Shown here: piece by piece, positions 8,171-17,573 of the stretch
Layout: each line of letters starts with the position of its first letter
How positions within the stretch are numbered: the first letter of the stretch is position 1
DNA from: Sphaerisporangium flaviroseum
GTDB taxonomy: Bacteria; Actinomycetota; Actinomycetes; Streptosporangiales; Streptosporangiaceae
Direction of reading: 5' to 3'
DNA: 64,000 bases
Assembly (NCBI RefSeq): GCF_039537005.1
Contig: NZ_BAAAZR010000040.1
Coordinates: 124,001 to 188,000, forward strand
The notes under the pieces: generated by a model
What the model was told of the DNA's origin: nothing
What the model saw: the letters and a program-made list of their open reading frames with translations, nothing else
Databases searched by the model: none
Position numbers and translations under genes: made by a program

Positions 8171-9465
8171 GGCGGCTCCGAGACGGGAGCCTGCCGGGCC
8201 GAGGGCTCGGTCTCCTGCAAGAGCAGCGGGAGCGTCGCGGTCACGCGTGTCGGGCCGCCCGCGGGGCTGTGCACATCGAATCGGCCGTCCAGCGCGCGCA
8301 CCCGGCGCGCCAGACCCGACAGCCCGCCCCCGGAGGGATCGGCTCCGCCCCGGCCGTCATCGGAGATCACCACGTTCACCGACCGCTCGTCCTCCGTCAG
8401 GGACACCACGATCTCACGAGCCGCGGCGTGCTTGGTGGCGTTGGTGATGGCCTCGCGGACCACGAAGTACACGGCGGTCTCCACCTCGCTGACGGGCCGC
8501 CCCGCCAGCCGATAATCGATGCTCACCGGTACTCCGCTCCGCTCCGCCACGCCTCGCAGCGCGTCCCGCAGGCCGAGTTCGTCCAGGGCCGCCGGATAGA
8601 TCCGCCAGGCGACGCTGCGAAGCTCGTCGAGCAACCGCCGCGACTCGGTGTACGCCTCGTCCACCAGCCGCGCGGCCTTCCCGGGGTCCGGCGTGTGACG
8701 CGCGCGGCCGAGCAGCATCGAAAGCGCGAGCCCTCGCTGCTGGACGCCGTCGTGCAGGTCGCGCTCGATCCGCCGGCGCTCGTCGTCGATGGCCCGCACC
8801 ATCCCCGTGCGTGTGACGGTCAACTCGGTGATCCGCCGCCGCATCGCCTCCCGCGTGTCCGCGCCGAGGAAGTGAGCGGCCAGCCGCCTCTCCGCCGCCA
8901 CGACCACGAGACACCAAGGGCCGAACAGGGCCAGCGACGCGATGCCCCCGGCGATGCCGACCACCCAGGTGTCGCTCACCATATGCACACCGGGGAACCT
9001 CAGCGGCACCGCGTCCGACTGTCCCGACCGCAGAGCCCACAACCCGCCGAACAGCAGGAGCACGCCGAAGAACAGGATCCCGGCGGCGACATAGCCGCCC
9101 AGCACCCCGACGACGGCGCGAAGCACCAGGTACCTGTATCCGCCATGCTCCAGCCTCTCCCCGGCACGGCTCTTCAGGTTTCCCCCGGCAACACCGTGGT
9201 CGAACCATCCCGCCAGGCGAGCCCGCTCGATGGCGACGAATCGCGCCGCACCCGTCGCCGACGCACGCTGGACGCGCAGCCGTGCCCGCGGCCATGGCGA
9301 CAACAGCCCGGCCACGCCGCCCGCGAGACAGAGGAAAACCAGCTCCGCGACACCGGTCACCAACCCCAGAAGCACACCCCAGACGCGACGCCCCCCGCGC
9401 GCGGTCGGCGACGTGCGCCATCGAGGACCTGACACCGCGCCAGATGCCGCATCATCGCTGGACAC
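8161..9465 (-). CDS. NarL-type sensor histidine kinase
   Basis: A 434-residue sensor of the HisKA_3 class. The N-terminal half has about four hydrophobic helices (VWGVLLGLVTGVAELVFLC, YLVLRAVVGVLGGYVAAG, ILFFGVLLLFGGLWAL, WVVGIAGGIASLALFGPW) around a short loop. The dimerisation box has the phospho-acceptor His in RRRIERDLHDGVQQR. The ATPase domain has REAITNATKHA and DDGRGGADPSGGGLSGL. It pairs with the overlapping NarL-type regulator. The GTG start has TAGAAT 8 nt upstream and no Shine-Dalgarno site, suggesting a leaderless transcript. Confidence 0.93.
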   Translation of the reverse strand: MSSDDAASGAVSGPRWRTSPTARGGRRVWGVLLGLVTGVAELVFLCLAGGVAGLLSPWPRARLRVQRASATGAARFVAIERARLAGWFDHGVAGGNLKSRAGERLEHGGYRYLVLRAVVGVLGGYVAAGILFFGVLLLFGGLWALRSGQSDAVPLRFPGVHMVSDTWVVGIAGGIASLALFGPWCLVVVAAERRLAAHFLGADTREAMRRRITELTVTRTGMVRAIDDERRRIERDLHDGVQQRGLALSMLLGRARHTPDPGKAARLVDEAYTESRRLLDELRSVAWRIYPAALDELGLRDALRGVAERSGVPVSIDYRLAGRPVSEVETAVYFVVREAITNATKHAAAREIVVSLTEDERSVNVVISDDGRGGADPSGGGLSGLARRVRALDGRFDVHSPAGGPTRVTATLPLLLQETEPSARQAPVSEPPCG

Positions 9466-9500
9466 GAACGTGAATTCTATTTCCTGCCCTGACGGCCAAT

Positions 9501-9783
9501 GGGCCTCGCCTTCGGCTCGGGCTGTGTTCTTTTGAGCCTGCGGCCCTTCCGGATGGCCTCAGATCAGGGGGAACCGGCTACGTGCAGCCGCTGCGCCTTG
9601 ACTGCTTCTGCTCTCACCCTCGGATGAATTAAAACCATTACTCGATGATCGGCGAAGCGTGGGTTCTTGGAAAAACAGCCCTCGCCGAAGGCGAGGCCCA
9701 TTTTCCAGGTCAGCTGATCGGCGAAGCGTGGGTTTCTGAAACACAGCCCGAGCCGGAGGCGAGGTCCTTTCTGGTGCGGTGCC
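9501..9783. repeat. Interspersed palindromic repeat family in intergenic region
   Basis: Two tandem units of about 69 nt begin at 9646 and 9715 with TGATCGGCGAAGCGTGGGTT. Each contains a hairpin core; in the first, CCTCGCC-GAA-GGCGAGG is flanked by TGGAAAA and TTTTCCA. A third core, nearly identical in reverse orientation (GCCTCGCCTTCGGCTCGGGC), lies at 9501-9528. This looks like a REP-like repeat family. No protein is supported in the gap 9466-9818. Confidence 0.65.
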
Positions 9784-9811
9784 CGCACCCCAGGGAGGGG
9801 CGGGCACCGCA
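9775..9811 (-). terminator. Strong hairpin downstream of fumC
   Basis: Two perfect 11-bp arms, TGCGGTGCCCG and CGGGCACCGCA, separated by 15 nt, end 8 nt after the fumC stop codon on the reverse strand. There is no U tract, as is usual for actinobacterial terminators. Confidence 0.6.
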
Positions 9812-9818
9812 GCCGGAG

Positions 9819-11231
9819 CTACTCCTGCGGCGGTGTGGGAGGGCGGGGTGGGGTGGTCATGGCCAGGACGTTCAGTAGGTCGTCGAGCTGAGGTTCGGTG
9901 AGTTTGCCGGACTCCACGTGACCCCGTTCGATGACCACCTCCTTGATGGTCTTGCGCTCCTTGAGCGCCTGCTTGGCGATCGCGGCCGCCTCCTCGTACC
10001 CCAGGTGGCGGTTCAGGGGCGTGACGATCGACGGCGAGGACTCGGCGTACTCGCGCAGCCGTTCCCCGTTGGCGGTGATCCCGTGGACGCACCGGTCGGC
10101 GAGCAGCCGCGACACGCTGGTCAGCAGCCGGATCGACTCCAGCACGTTCCGCGCCATGACCGGCATCATCACGTTGAGCTCGAAGCTCCCGGACGCCCCC
10201 GCGAAGGTCACGGCCGCGTCGTTGCCGATGACCTGGGCCGCCACCATGCAGACCGCCTCGGGGACGACCGGGTTCACCTTGCCCGGCATGATCGAGGAAC
10301 CTGGCTGCAGGTCGGGCAGGTTGATCTCGCCCAGGCCGGCGCGCGGGCCCGACCCCATCCAGCGCAGGTCATTGGCGATCTTGTTGAGGGACACGGCGAT
10401 CACTTTGAGCTGGCCGGAGAGCTCCACGAGCGCGTCACGGGCTCCCTGGGCCTCGAAGTGGTCGCGTGCCTCGGTGAACGGCAGCTCGGTGGCCTCCCTG
10501 AGCTTCTGGACCACCCCCTGGGCGAATCCGGGCGGCGTGTTGATTCCCGTGCCCACCGCCGTGCCGCCCAGGGGCAGCTCGGCCATCCTGGGCATCGCGG
10601 AGCGCAGGCGCGTGATGCCGTTCTCCATCTGCGTCGCGTACCCGCCGAACTCCTGGCCGAGCGTCACCGGCGTGGCGTCCATCAGGTGGGTACGTCCGGC
10701 CTTCACCGTCTTGTCGAACTCGACGGCCTTCTGACGCAGCGCGATCGCGAGATGGTCGAGCGCCGGCATCAGTTCGTAGACCACGTCGACCATCGCCGCC
10801 ACGTGGATCGACGTCGGGAACACGTCGTTCGACGACTGCGACGCGTTGACGTGGTCGTTCGGGTGCACCGGGCGGCCGAGCCGCTTCTCGGCCAGCGTGG
10901 CGATCACCTCGTTGGCGTTCATGTTCGACGAGGTGCCCGACCCGGTCTGGAAGACGTCGATCGGGAACTCGTCGTTCCACTCTCCCTCGGCGACGTCGGT
11001 GGCGGCCTCCGAGATGGCCTCGGCCATGTCGGAATCCAGCACGCCCAGCTCACCGTTCACCTCAGCGGCCACGGCCTTGATCAGACCGAGCGCCGCTATG
11101 TGGGCCGGTTCGAGCCCGCGCCCGGATACCGGGAAATTCTCCACCGCCCGTTGCGTCTGCGCTCGCCACTTGGCCGACGCCGGGACTCGTACTTCGCCCA
11201 TCGAGTCATGTTCGATCCGGAAATCCTCCAT
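9819..11231 (-). CDS. fumC: Fumarate hydratase, class II
   Basis: A 470-residue iron-independent fumarase that interconverts fumarate and malate in the TCA cycle. Family signatures are QTGSGTSSNMNANEV near residue 100, HVNASQSSNDVFP near 130 and the C-terminal GSSIMPGKVNPVVPEA near 315, which carries the catalytic loop Ser. Length is normal for FumC. It is the last gene of a same-strand block after two kinase genes and class I fumarase, with a 15-nt gap to the kinase upstream. A second fumarase 5 kb away makes this copy likely useful under oxidative or iron-poor conditions, by analogy with other bacteria. Confidence 0.96.
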   Translation of the reverse strand: MEDFRIEHDSMGEVRVPASAKWRAQTQRAVENFPVSGRGLEPAHIAALGLIKAVAAEVNGELGVLDSDMAEAISEAATDVAEGEWNDEFPIDVFQTGSGTSSNMNANEVIATLAEKRLGRPVHPNDHVNASQSSNDVFPTSIHVAAMVDVVYELMPALDHLAIALRQKAVEFDKTVKAGRTHLMDATPVTLGQEFGGYATQMENGITRLRSAMPRMAELPLGGTAVGTGINTPPGFAQGVVQKLREATELPFTEARDHFEAQGARDALVELSGQLKVIAVSLNKIANDLRWMGSGPRAGLGEINLPDLQPGSSIMPGKVNPVVPEAVCMVAAQVIGNDAAVTFAGASGSFELNVMMPVMARNVLESIRLLTSVSRLLADRCVHGITANGERLREYAESSPSIVTPLNRHLGYEEAAAIAKQALKERKTIKEVVIERGHVESGKLTEPQLDDLLNVLAMTTPPRPPTPPQE

Positions 11232-11246
11232 GACACCAGTTTTGCG

Positions 11247-13913
11247 CTACGAACCGCCGGATGTGTCTACGCGGGCGGGCTGGAATGAGGACAGGACCGT
11301 GCCGAGCTGTGGCCGGTGGGTCTTCCAGCGGGCTTCCGGGGTGGACCAGTAGATCGCGTAGCTGGCGCCGCCGGGCACGGCCACCCAGCGGGAGAGCACG
11401 TGGGTGGGGCCGGAGGGCCCGGTGTAGGTGAACTCCCAGTCGACCACGTCCGTCCCGGGATACGGCGTCGGACGTGTCGCGCCCATGCGGATGAGCTTGT
11501 ACCCGGGGTACGTGCCCGCGCCGATGGCCCGTGTCTCCGCCGTCTTCACGGCGGCCTGGACGTCGGGGGTGCCGTCCGCCGAACGGCTGATCCGCACCGT
11601 ACGGACGTCGCCGGGGGCGCTGAAGCCGACGGTGCGCCCCTTCGCGATTCCGTGCAACTGGGTGGGGAGATCGATGATGAAGCCGGTCTTGTCGATGTAG
11701 CGCCGGAGTCCTTCCGCGGGCGGGGGCGCCGTGTCGGCGGTCGCGCTCGCTCCTGTGTCGCCCGTCGACCTCCCACTGGGGTCGAGGTCGGATGCGGTGG
11801 CGACCTCCCCTGATCGGACTCCGGCCGGCGATCCCGCTCCGGTGGGGGTGGTGGGGCCACTGTGCGAGACCGCGGCGGCGACGAGCATGACGATGGCGGC
11901 CAGCCCGAGCAGCGCGATGGCCACCAAGATGATCATGCCTGCCGGACTGCTGCCCCGGGGCGGGGCCGCGCCCTGGAAGGCGAACAGGTCGGTGCCGAGC
12001 CCGTTCTCCGGCGTGTCCTGGGCGGCCGTTGGCATCGGCGCCCCGGATGGCGTCTGAGGCGGGGAGGAAGGCGTGCTGGGCGGGGAGGACGATGCCTGGG
12101 GCCCCGGTGACGACCGAGGTCCTCGCGATGCCGAAGGCTCTCTGCCGGGGTCGCGCGGTCGCTCGTCCGGCTTGGGCACGACCTGGGTGGGCTCGTTCGC
12201 GGGGACGGCGGAGGGCTGGGTCGCGCCGTACGGCCGCACGCGCGGGGCAGCGGGCGCCGGATGCGCGGAGGACACCGCCGGGATGGGGGGAAGCTGCCCC
12301 ACCATGGTCGCCTGGCTGTCCTCGTCGACGTCGGCGGGCCGGCCTGCGGCGGCGGAGGCGGGAGCGGCCGAAGGGCGGGCGGCGGAGGCGGGAGCCGAAG
12401 GCCGGGCGGCGGCTGGGGGAGTCGCGGGCCGGGTGGTGGCTGGGGGAGTCGCGGGGCGGACGGTGGCTGGGGGAGTCGTGGGCCGGGCGGTGGTTGGTGA
12501 AGCCGCGGGCCGGGCGGTGGGCGATGGGGCTGCGGGGCGGGAGGCGGAGGGCGAAGGCCGGGGGGTCGCCGGGGGAGCCGCTGGGGTGTCCACCTGACCA
12601 CCGGGAGCCGCCGGGGGCGTCTGCACACCGGGAATGCGCAGCCCGCCCTTGGGCCGGATGATCGTCATCGTCTGGTTGAGGTCGCCGTCCAGGCCGGAAT
12701 CGTCATTCGCGGAGGGTTCCGCGCTTGAACCGGCGGCCACGACCGGCACGGGGGACCCCCCGGGCGCCGGCCTCGAAGGGTCTGCCGGCCTGGGAGCGTT
12801 CACCGGCTTCGCAGCGTTCACCTTCGCTGCGTCCGCCGGCTTGGCTGCGTCCGCCGACTTGGCTGCGTCCGCCGACTTCGGTACGTCCGCCGGCTTCGCA
12901 GCGTCCGCCGATGTCGGAGCGCCCACCGGCTTCGGTGCGTTCATCGGCCCAGGAGCGTCCGTCGGCTTCGGAGCGCCCGCCGGGCTGGACGTGGGGGTGG
13001 GGGCGATCGCGGAAGGGACGGCGGGTTTCTGGGAGCCGGGTCCAGGACCGGCGGGTTTCTGGGAGCCGGGACCGGCGGTGGGCGTGGTCGCGGAGGTCTT
13101 GGCGACCTTGCGGAGCAGGATGAGGGCCTGCTCGTAGGTCAGGCGCTTGGTGTAGTCCTTCTCCAGGAGCGCTTCCAGCACCGGGCGGAGACGCCCGGCC
13201 TGGGTGGCGGGGTCGGCCTGTTCGGTCATCAGCGCGGCCAGCGTCTCGCTGACCGAGTCGCGCTCGTACGCGGGGCGCCCCTCGACCGCGAAGTACAGCG
13301 TCGCGCCGAGTGACCACAGGTCCGACTCTGGGCCGGTGTGGTCTCCCCGGGCACGCTCGGGGGCGGTGTAGCCAGGGGACCCGATCACCATCCCGGTCTT
13401 GGTGAGGTTGGAGTCGCCCGCCGCCTTGGCGATGCCGAAGTCGGTGAGGACGACCCTGCCCGTGTCGGTCAGTAGCACGTTGCCGGGCTTGACGTCGCGG
13501 TGGAGGACGCCCTGCTCGTGGGCGGCGCCCAGCGCTCCCAGCAGATCGACGCCGATCTCGGCCACCAGCCGGGGCGGGAGCGGGCCCTCCTCGTCGATCA
13601 CCTGTTCCAGTGACCTGGCCTCGACCAGCTCCATGATGATCCACGGGCTGCCGTCGACCACGATGGCGTCGTGGACGGTCGCCACGGACGGGTGGGCGAT
13701 CTTGGCGGCCGTACGACCCTCGCGGATCATGCGCTCCCGCAGCTCGTCTCGTTGCTCCCTGCTCAGCCCCGAGTCCTGGCGGATCTCCTTGACAGCGACG
13801 TCACGGCCGAGGAGGCGGTCGTGAGCGCGCCAGACAGTGCCCATCGTTCCCCGGCCCAGGGGGACGATCAGCTCATATCTGTCGGCGAGCAGCCGCATCT
13901 GCTGTTCCGGCAT
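11247..13913 (-). CDS. Transmembrane Ser/Thr protein kinase with long Pro/Ala-rich linker
   Basis: An 888-residue Hanks-type kinase. The kinase domain (about 12-275) has the glycine loop GRGTMG, the ATP-binding Lys in VAVKEI, HRDVKPGN and DFG. A low-complexity cytoplasmic linker of about 380 residues follows, including a degenerate SADAAKPADAAK repeat and a TARPT/PPATVRPATP-type repeat. One membrane helix lies at about 657-685 (MIILVAIALLGLAAIVMLV). The extracellular domain of about 150 residues is not PASTA. Its ligand is unknown. The start ATG has TATCTT 7 nt upstream and no ribosome site, so it may be transcribed on its own as well as with the kinase gene 42 nt upstream. Confidence 0.93.
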   Translation of the reverse strand: MPEQQMRLLADRYELIVPLGRGTMGTVWRAHDRLLGRDVAVKEIRQDSGLSREQRDELRERMIREGRTAAKIAHPSVATVHDAIVVDGSPWIIMELVEARSLEQVIDEEGPLPPRLVAEIGVDLLGALGAAHEQGVLHRDVKPGNVLLTDTGRVVLTDFGIAKAAGDSNLTKTGMVIGSPGYTAPERARGDHTGPESDLWSLGATLYFAVEGRPAYERDSVSETLAALMTEQADPATQAGRLRPVLEALLEKDYTKRLTYEQALILLRKVAKTSATTPTAGPGSQKPAGPGPGSQKPAVPSAIAPTPTSSPAGAPKPTDAPGPMNAPKPVGAPTSADAAKPADVPKSADAAKSADAAKPADAAKVNAAKPVNAPRPADPSRPAPGGSPVPVVAAGSSAEPSANDDSGLDGDLNQTMTIIRPKGGLRIPGVQTPPAAPGGQVDTPAAPPATPRPSPSASRPAAPSPTARPAASPTTARPTTPPATVRPATPPATTRPATPPAAARPSAPASAARPSAAPASAAAGRPADVDEDSQATMVGQLPPIPAVSSAHPAPAAPRVRPYGATQPSAVPANEPTQVVPKPDERPRDPGREPSASRGPRSSPGPQASSSPPSTPSSPPQTPSGAPMPTAAQDTPENGLGTDLFAFQGAAPPRGSSPAGMIILVAIALLGLAAIVMLVAAAVSHSGPTTPTGAGSPAGVRSGEVATASDLDPSGRSTGDTGASATADTAPPPAEGLRRYIDKTGFIIDLPTQLHGIAKGRTVGFSAPGDVRTVRISRSADGTPDVQAAVKTAETRAIGAGTYPGYKLIRMGATRPTPYPGTDVVDWEFTYTGPSGPTHVLSRWVAVPGGASYAIYWSTPEARWKTHRPQLGTVLSSFQPARVDTSGGS

Positions 13914-13955
13914 GTGTAAGAAGATAGCGACCCTGCCTTGAGAATTGCTTTCGCC

Positions 13956-15209
13956 TCACTTACGCATATTTTTTGGCCAGAAGCGGCGCGGCAGCACCAT
14001 ACGCATGATTTCGGACAACTGGCGCAGCATCGGGCTCGCTTCGGGGTTCGCCGGGGCCCGCCTGCGGCCCGGTGAGGGATCCGGCGGCTTGCGGTGCAGG
14101 CCTTCGGCCGACCTGCGCGGCATGCGTGGTTCGGGGACCGGGTTCGCCTCGTAGGAGGGGACGGGAACCGGGCGCTCGAGCCTGGGGTCCGCCCGGTGCT
14201 GCCCCCGATGGGACGCCCTGCGGGGTGACGGGGCCAAGCCGCCCAGCGGGGGGTGCGACCCCGGTGGTGTGCCGCCCATCGTGGCCGTGGCCTGCTGACG
14301 GGCCGCCGGACGGTGGGTGGGGCCGCCGAGCGGCTCCTCCGCCGAACCGCCCGCCGCCACCCGGGCGAGCATGAGCGAGGCCCGCATGCCGTCGAGCCGG
14401 GCATCGGGGTCGATCTGGAGCAGGCCACGCAGGATGGGGGCCAGCGGCCCGGCCAGGTCCATGGGGATCGGCTCGCCGCTGGTGAGCGCGGCGAGCGCCG
14501 CCGCGGCCGTACGGCGGCCATGCAGCCCCCGGCCCTCGACGGCGGTGTACAGGGTCGCGCCGAGCGACCACAGGTCGGCCGCGGGGCTCGCCTTGTCGCC
14601 GAGGACCCGCTCTGGGGCGATGTAACCGGCAGAGCCGAGCACGATGCCGGCCTGAGTGATGGACGCGTCGCCTTCGAGGGCGGCCAGGCCGAAGTCGGTG
14701 AGCACCGTGCGGTCGTCGGTGACCAGCACGTTGCTCGGCTTCACGTCGCGGTGCAGGATGCCCTTGGCGTGCACCGCACGCAGCGCGCCGAGCACCTGGC
14801 GGCCGATCTCGGCCACGCGGCGCGGGGGGAGCGGGCCCTGCTGCTTGACGAGCTCCTCCAGCGATTGGGCGTGGAGAAGCTCCATGACGATCCAGGGACG
14901 GTCGTCCTCGGTGACCACGTCGAAGACCGTGATCACCGACGGGTGGGCGACCATCGCGGTGGCCCGGCCCTCGCGCTCGGTGCGGGCGCACAGCTCGGCC
15001 CGCAGCTCCTCGTCGAGGACCAGCGGCAGCCGCACCTCCTTGACAGCCACGTCACGGTCGAGAAGGTCGTCGTGGGCACGCCAGACGGTGCCCATGCCAC
15101 CACGCCCAACCGGTTCGACAAGCCGGTATCGCGAGGCTAGCTCGTATCCGGCCGGGGCGCGCATGGGTGGCAGCTTACCGATTTGTTTATCGCCGCCTGT
15201 AGAGGCCAT
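13956..15209 (-). CDS. Soluble Ser/Thr protein kinase
   Basis: A 417-residue Hanks-type kinase with all key motifs: GRGGMG, Lys in VAVKEV, HRDVKPSN, DFG (LTDFGLAAL) and APERVLG. After the kinase domain the 130-residue tail is Pro/Arg-rich and has no membrane helix, so the enzyme should be cytosolic. Kinase domains 1 and 2 of this block are similar in sequence, suggesting a local duplication. The gene lies 35 nt downstream of class I fumarase on the same strand. Fumarases as substrates would be attractive but nothing in the sequence shows it. The 5' side has no clear Shine-Dalgarno site; an ATG 45 nt downstream (MRAPAGYE) is possible. Confidence 0.93.
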   Translation of the reverse strand: MASTGGDKQIGKLPPMRAPAGYELASRYRLVEPVGRGGMGTVWRAHDDLLDRDVAVKEVRLPLVLDEELRAELCARTEREGRATAMVAHPSVITVFDVVTEDDRPWIVMELLHAQSLEELVKQQGPLPPRRVAEIGRQVLGALRAVHAKGILHRDVKPSNVLVTDDRTVLTDFGLAALEGDASITQAGIVLGSAGYIAPERVLGDKASPAADLWSLGATLYTAVEGRGLHGRRTAAAALAALTSGEPIPMDLAGPLAPILRGLLQIDPDARLDGMRASLMLARVAAGGSAEEPLGGPTHRPAARQQATATMGGTPPGSHPPLGGLAPSPRRASHRGQHRADPRLERPVPVPSYEANPVPEPRMPRRSAEGLHRKPPDPSPGRRRAPANPEASPMLRQLSEIMRMVLPRRFWPKNMRK

Positions 15210-15244
15210 GCCGATTCTCTGTTGAGATCTTCGGTCAAATCCTG

Positions 15245-16900
15245 TCAGGCCCGGCGACCGATGGTGATGATGGGACTACCGGTGTCTTGGAAGAAGTCGC
15301 CGCCCTTGTCGTCCACCACGATGAACGCGGGAAAGTCCTCGACTTCGATCTTCCAGACGGCCTCCATGCCCAACTCCGCGTATTCCAGCACTTCCACCTT
15401 CCTGATGCAGTCCTGGGCGAGCCGGGCGGCCGGGCCGCCGATCGAGCCCAGGTAGAAGCCGCCGTACTTCTGGCAGGCCTGGGTGACCTGCTTGGAGCGG
15501 TTGCCCTTGGCCAGCATGATCAGGGATCCGCCGGCGGCCTGGAAGCGCTCGACGTAGGAGTCCATGCGGCCGGCGGTCGTCGGGCCGAAGGACCCAGACG
15601 CGTATCCCTCGGGCGTCTTGGCCGGTCCCGCGTAGTAGACGGCGTGGTCCTTGAGGTACTGGGGCATCTCCTCGCCGGCGTCGAGCAGTTCGGCGATCTT
15701 GGCGTGGGCGATGTCCCTGGCGACGACGAGCGGGCCGGTCAGCGAGAGCCGGGTCTTGACGGGATAGCGCGTGAGCTCGGCGAGGATCTCGCTCATCGGC
15801 CGGTTGAGGTCGATGGACACCACGTCGTCCGACAGGTGCTCGTCGGTGGTCTCGGGCAGGAAGCGGGCCGGATCGGTCTCCAGCTTCTCCAGGAAGACAC
15901 CCTCTGGGGTGATCTTGGCGAGGGCCTGCCGGTCGGCGCTGCACGAGACGGCGATCGCCACCGGGCACGAGGCGCCGTGCCGGGGGAGCCGGATCACCCG
16001 CACGTCGTGGCAGAAGTACTTGCCGCCGAACTGGGCGCCGATGCCGAGCTTCTGCGTGAGCTCGAAGACCTTCTTCTCCAGCTCCAGGTCACGGAAGCCG
16101 TGGCCGGAGAGGGAGCCCTCGGTGGGGATCGAGTCGAGGTAGCGGGCCGAGGCGTACTTCGCGGTCTTGAGGGCGAACTCGGCGCTGGTGCCGCCCACGA
16201 CGACCGCCAGGTGGTACGGCGGGCAGGCGGCGGTGCCGAGCGAGCGGATCTTCTCCTCCAGGAACCCGAGCATCCGCCCCTCGTTGAGTACGGCCTTCGT
16301 CTCCTGGTAGAGGAACGACTTGTTGGCGCTGCCGCCTCCCTTGGCCATGAACAGCAGCTTGTACTCGTCCGGATGGCCGTGCGGGTCCTCGGCGTACAGC
16401 TCGATCTGGGCCGGGAGGTTGTTGCCGGTGTTCTTCTCGTCCCACATGGTCAGCGGGGCCATCTGGGAGTACCGCAGGTTCAGCTTGGTGTAGGCGTCGT
16501 AGACCCCGCGCGAGATGTGCTCGGCGTCTGCGCCGTCCGTCAGCACGTGGCGGCCGCGCTTGCCCATCACGATCGCGGTGCCGGTGTCCTGGCACATGGG
16601 CAGGACGCCGCCGGCCGAGATGCTCGCGTTCTTGAGCAGGTCGAGGGCCACGAACCTGTCGTTGCCGCTCGACTCGGGGTCGTCGATGATCTTGCGAAGC
16701 TGGGCGAGGTGGGTCGGCCGCAGGTAATGGGAAATGTCGTGAATCGCGGTTTCGGTGAGGAGGCGAAGCGCCTCGGGATCCACCTCGAGGAACGTACGTC
16801 CCGCCGCCTCGACCTTCCGCACCCCCTCCGCGGTGACCAGACGGTATTCCGTCTCGTCAGGCCCCATCGGAAGCAGGTCGGTGTAGTCGAACTCGGGCAT
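15245..16900 (-). CDS. fumA: Fumarate hydratase, class I (iron-sulfur)
   Basis: A 551-residue fused class I hydro-lyase of the FumA/FumB type. Three Cys at about 103 (LPMCQDTG), 226 (TAACPPYH) and 312 (GASCPVA) match the spacing of the 4Fe-4S ligands of E. coli FumA. The alpha half is followed by the beta half with GPTTAGRMD and KGNRSKQV. It interconverts fumarate and malate; some family members take tartrate, but the full length and motifs favour fumarase. It is first in a same-strand block of fumarase, kinase, kinase, fumarase, with a promoter presumably in 16901-17102. Confidence 0.94.
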   Translation of the reverse strand: MPEFDYTDLLPMGPDETEYRLVTAEGVRKVEAAGRTFLEVDPEALRLLTETAIHDISHYLRPTHLAQLRKIIDDPESSGNDRFVALDLLKNASISAGGVLPMCQDTGTAIVMGKRGRHVLTDGADAEHISRGVYDAYTKLNLRYSQMAPLTMWDEKNTGNNLPAQIELYAEDPHGHPDEYKLLFMAKGGGSANKSFLYQETKAVLNEGRMLGFLEEKIRSLGTAACPPYHLAVVVGGTSAEFALKTAKYASARYLDSIPTEGSLSGHGFRDLELEKKVFELTQKLGIGAQFGGKYFCHDVRVIRLPRHGASCPVAIAVSCSADRQALAKITPEGVFLEKLETDPARFLPETTDEHLSDDVVSIDLNRPMSEILAELTRYPVKTRLSLTGPLVVARDIAHAKIAELLDAGEEMPQYLKDHAVYYAGPAKTPEGYASGSFGPTTAGRMDSYVERFQAAGGSLIMLAKGNRSKQVTQACQKYGGFYLGSIGGPAARLAQDCIRKVEVLEYAELGMEAVWKIEVEDFPAFIVVDDKGGDFFQDTGSPIITIGRRA

Positions 16901-17035
16901 CGCCTGTGCTCCTCCGTTTACGTGGCGCTCGCCGCCGTCCTGAGCAGGGTACGGCTCCCGATGGGGGCTCCCTTACGCGGGGCGGCCCACAATTTTGCCA
17001 ATCATGGGCGAGCGGTGACGTCCCTGCACCACTCA

Positions 17036-17048
17036 AGGACGAAGTCCT
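17036..17048. promoter_or_regulatory. Inverted repeat AGGACGAAGTCCT between fumA and small gene
   Basis: Two perfect 5-bp arms around GAA. A -10-like GATAAT at 17063-17068 follows on the forward strand, about 35 nt before the small gene. A close relative (AGGACAAAGTCTT) occurs at 17576-17588 before the iol operon. The shared factor is unknown. Confidence 0.35.
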
Positions 17049-17102
17049 ATATGTCGTTGTTTGATAATGAAAGTACGTGCAACGGCATGAATGGGGGGAA
17101 TC

Positions 17103-17432
17103 ATGGATCCTGGCTACATCGTCCTGGTGGTCTTGGGCGTCCTGGTGGTCGCCTCCACCCTGGGGGTCGCGCTCGTCACCATCGTTCTGCGCGGTATCAG
17201 GGGAGAGCGCGCCATGTGGCCGGTGACCCCCGACACGAGACACGCCCCGCCCGGGTCGGAGTCGACCGGCGCTGACACGCGCGCCGCCGGGATCCAGCGT
17301 GGTGGCACTGAAGAAGCGGGCAGGCGTGAGCACCCCGAGTGGACCGGCCGGGAGCTGGCCGGCGACGACCTCCGGCCGATTGGCACCCATGAGGAGAAGC
17401 ACGCCCTCCCCGGACGGGCGCGGTGGTGGTGA
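17103..17432 (+). CDS. Small single-pass membrane protein
   Basis: A 109-residue protein with an N-terminal membrane helix (YIVLVVLGVLVVASTLGVALVTIVL) and a hydrophilic tail of about 75 residues rich in Arg, Gly and Glu. I do not recognise a family. I chose the ATG at 17103 because GGGGGGA sits 4-5 nt before it; an in-frame ATG at 17091 would add four residues. A -10-like GATAAT lies upstream and a strong hairpin follows the stop. It probably forms a one-gene transcript. Confidence 0.6.
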   Translation: MDPGYIVLVVLGVLVVASTLGVALVTIVLRGIRGERAMWPVTPDTRHAPPGSESTGADTRAAGIQRGGTEEAGRREHPEWTGRELAGDDLRPIGTHEEKHALPGRARWW

Positions 17433-17450
17433 CACTTCCGCCCCACCGTT

Positions 17451-17483
17451 GAGCCCGGCTTCCAGCGCCTGGAACCCGGGCTC
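17451..17483 (+). terminator. Hairpin after small membrane protein gene
   Basis: A 15-bp stem with one mismatch (GAGCCCGGCTTCCAG against CTGGAACCCGGGCTC) and a CGC loop, 18 nt after the stop. It separates this gene from the iol operon. Confidence 0.65.
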
Positions 17484-17573
17484 ATCTCATGAACGGGGCG
17501 GTCAGCGGGTCCGCGTGAGCCTGGGGCGAGCCGGCGCGCCGCGACATCGCCAAGACCATAGTTCGTCTGAATG

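Noticed and set aside
9646..9783. CRISPR-like array
   Set aside because: Only two tandem units with internal hairpins and no regular spacers or cas genes.
15287..17275. Long antisense frames such as this one (also 22128-24314, 29331-31409, 46787-48841, 55383-56975, 61346-63187)
   Set aside because: They mirror well-supported genes on the opposite strand, have Arg/Pro/His-rich translations and no domains; this is typical of very GC-rich DNA.
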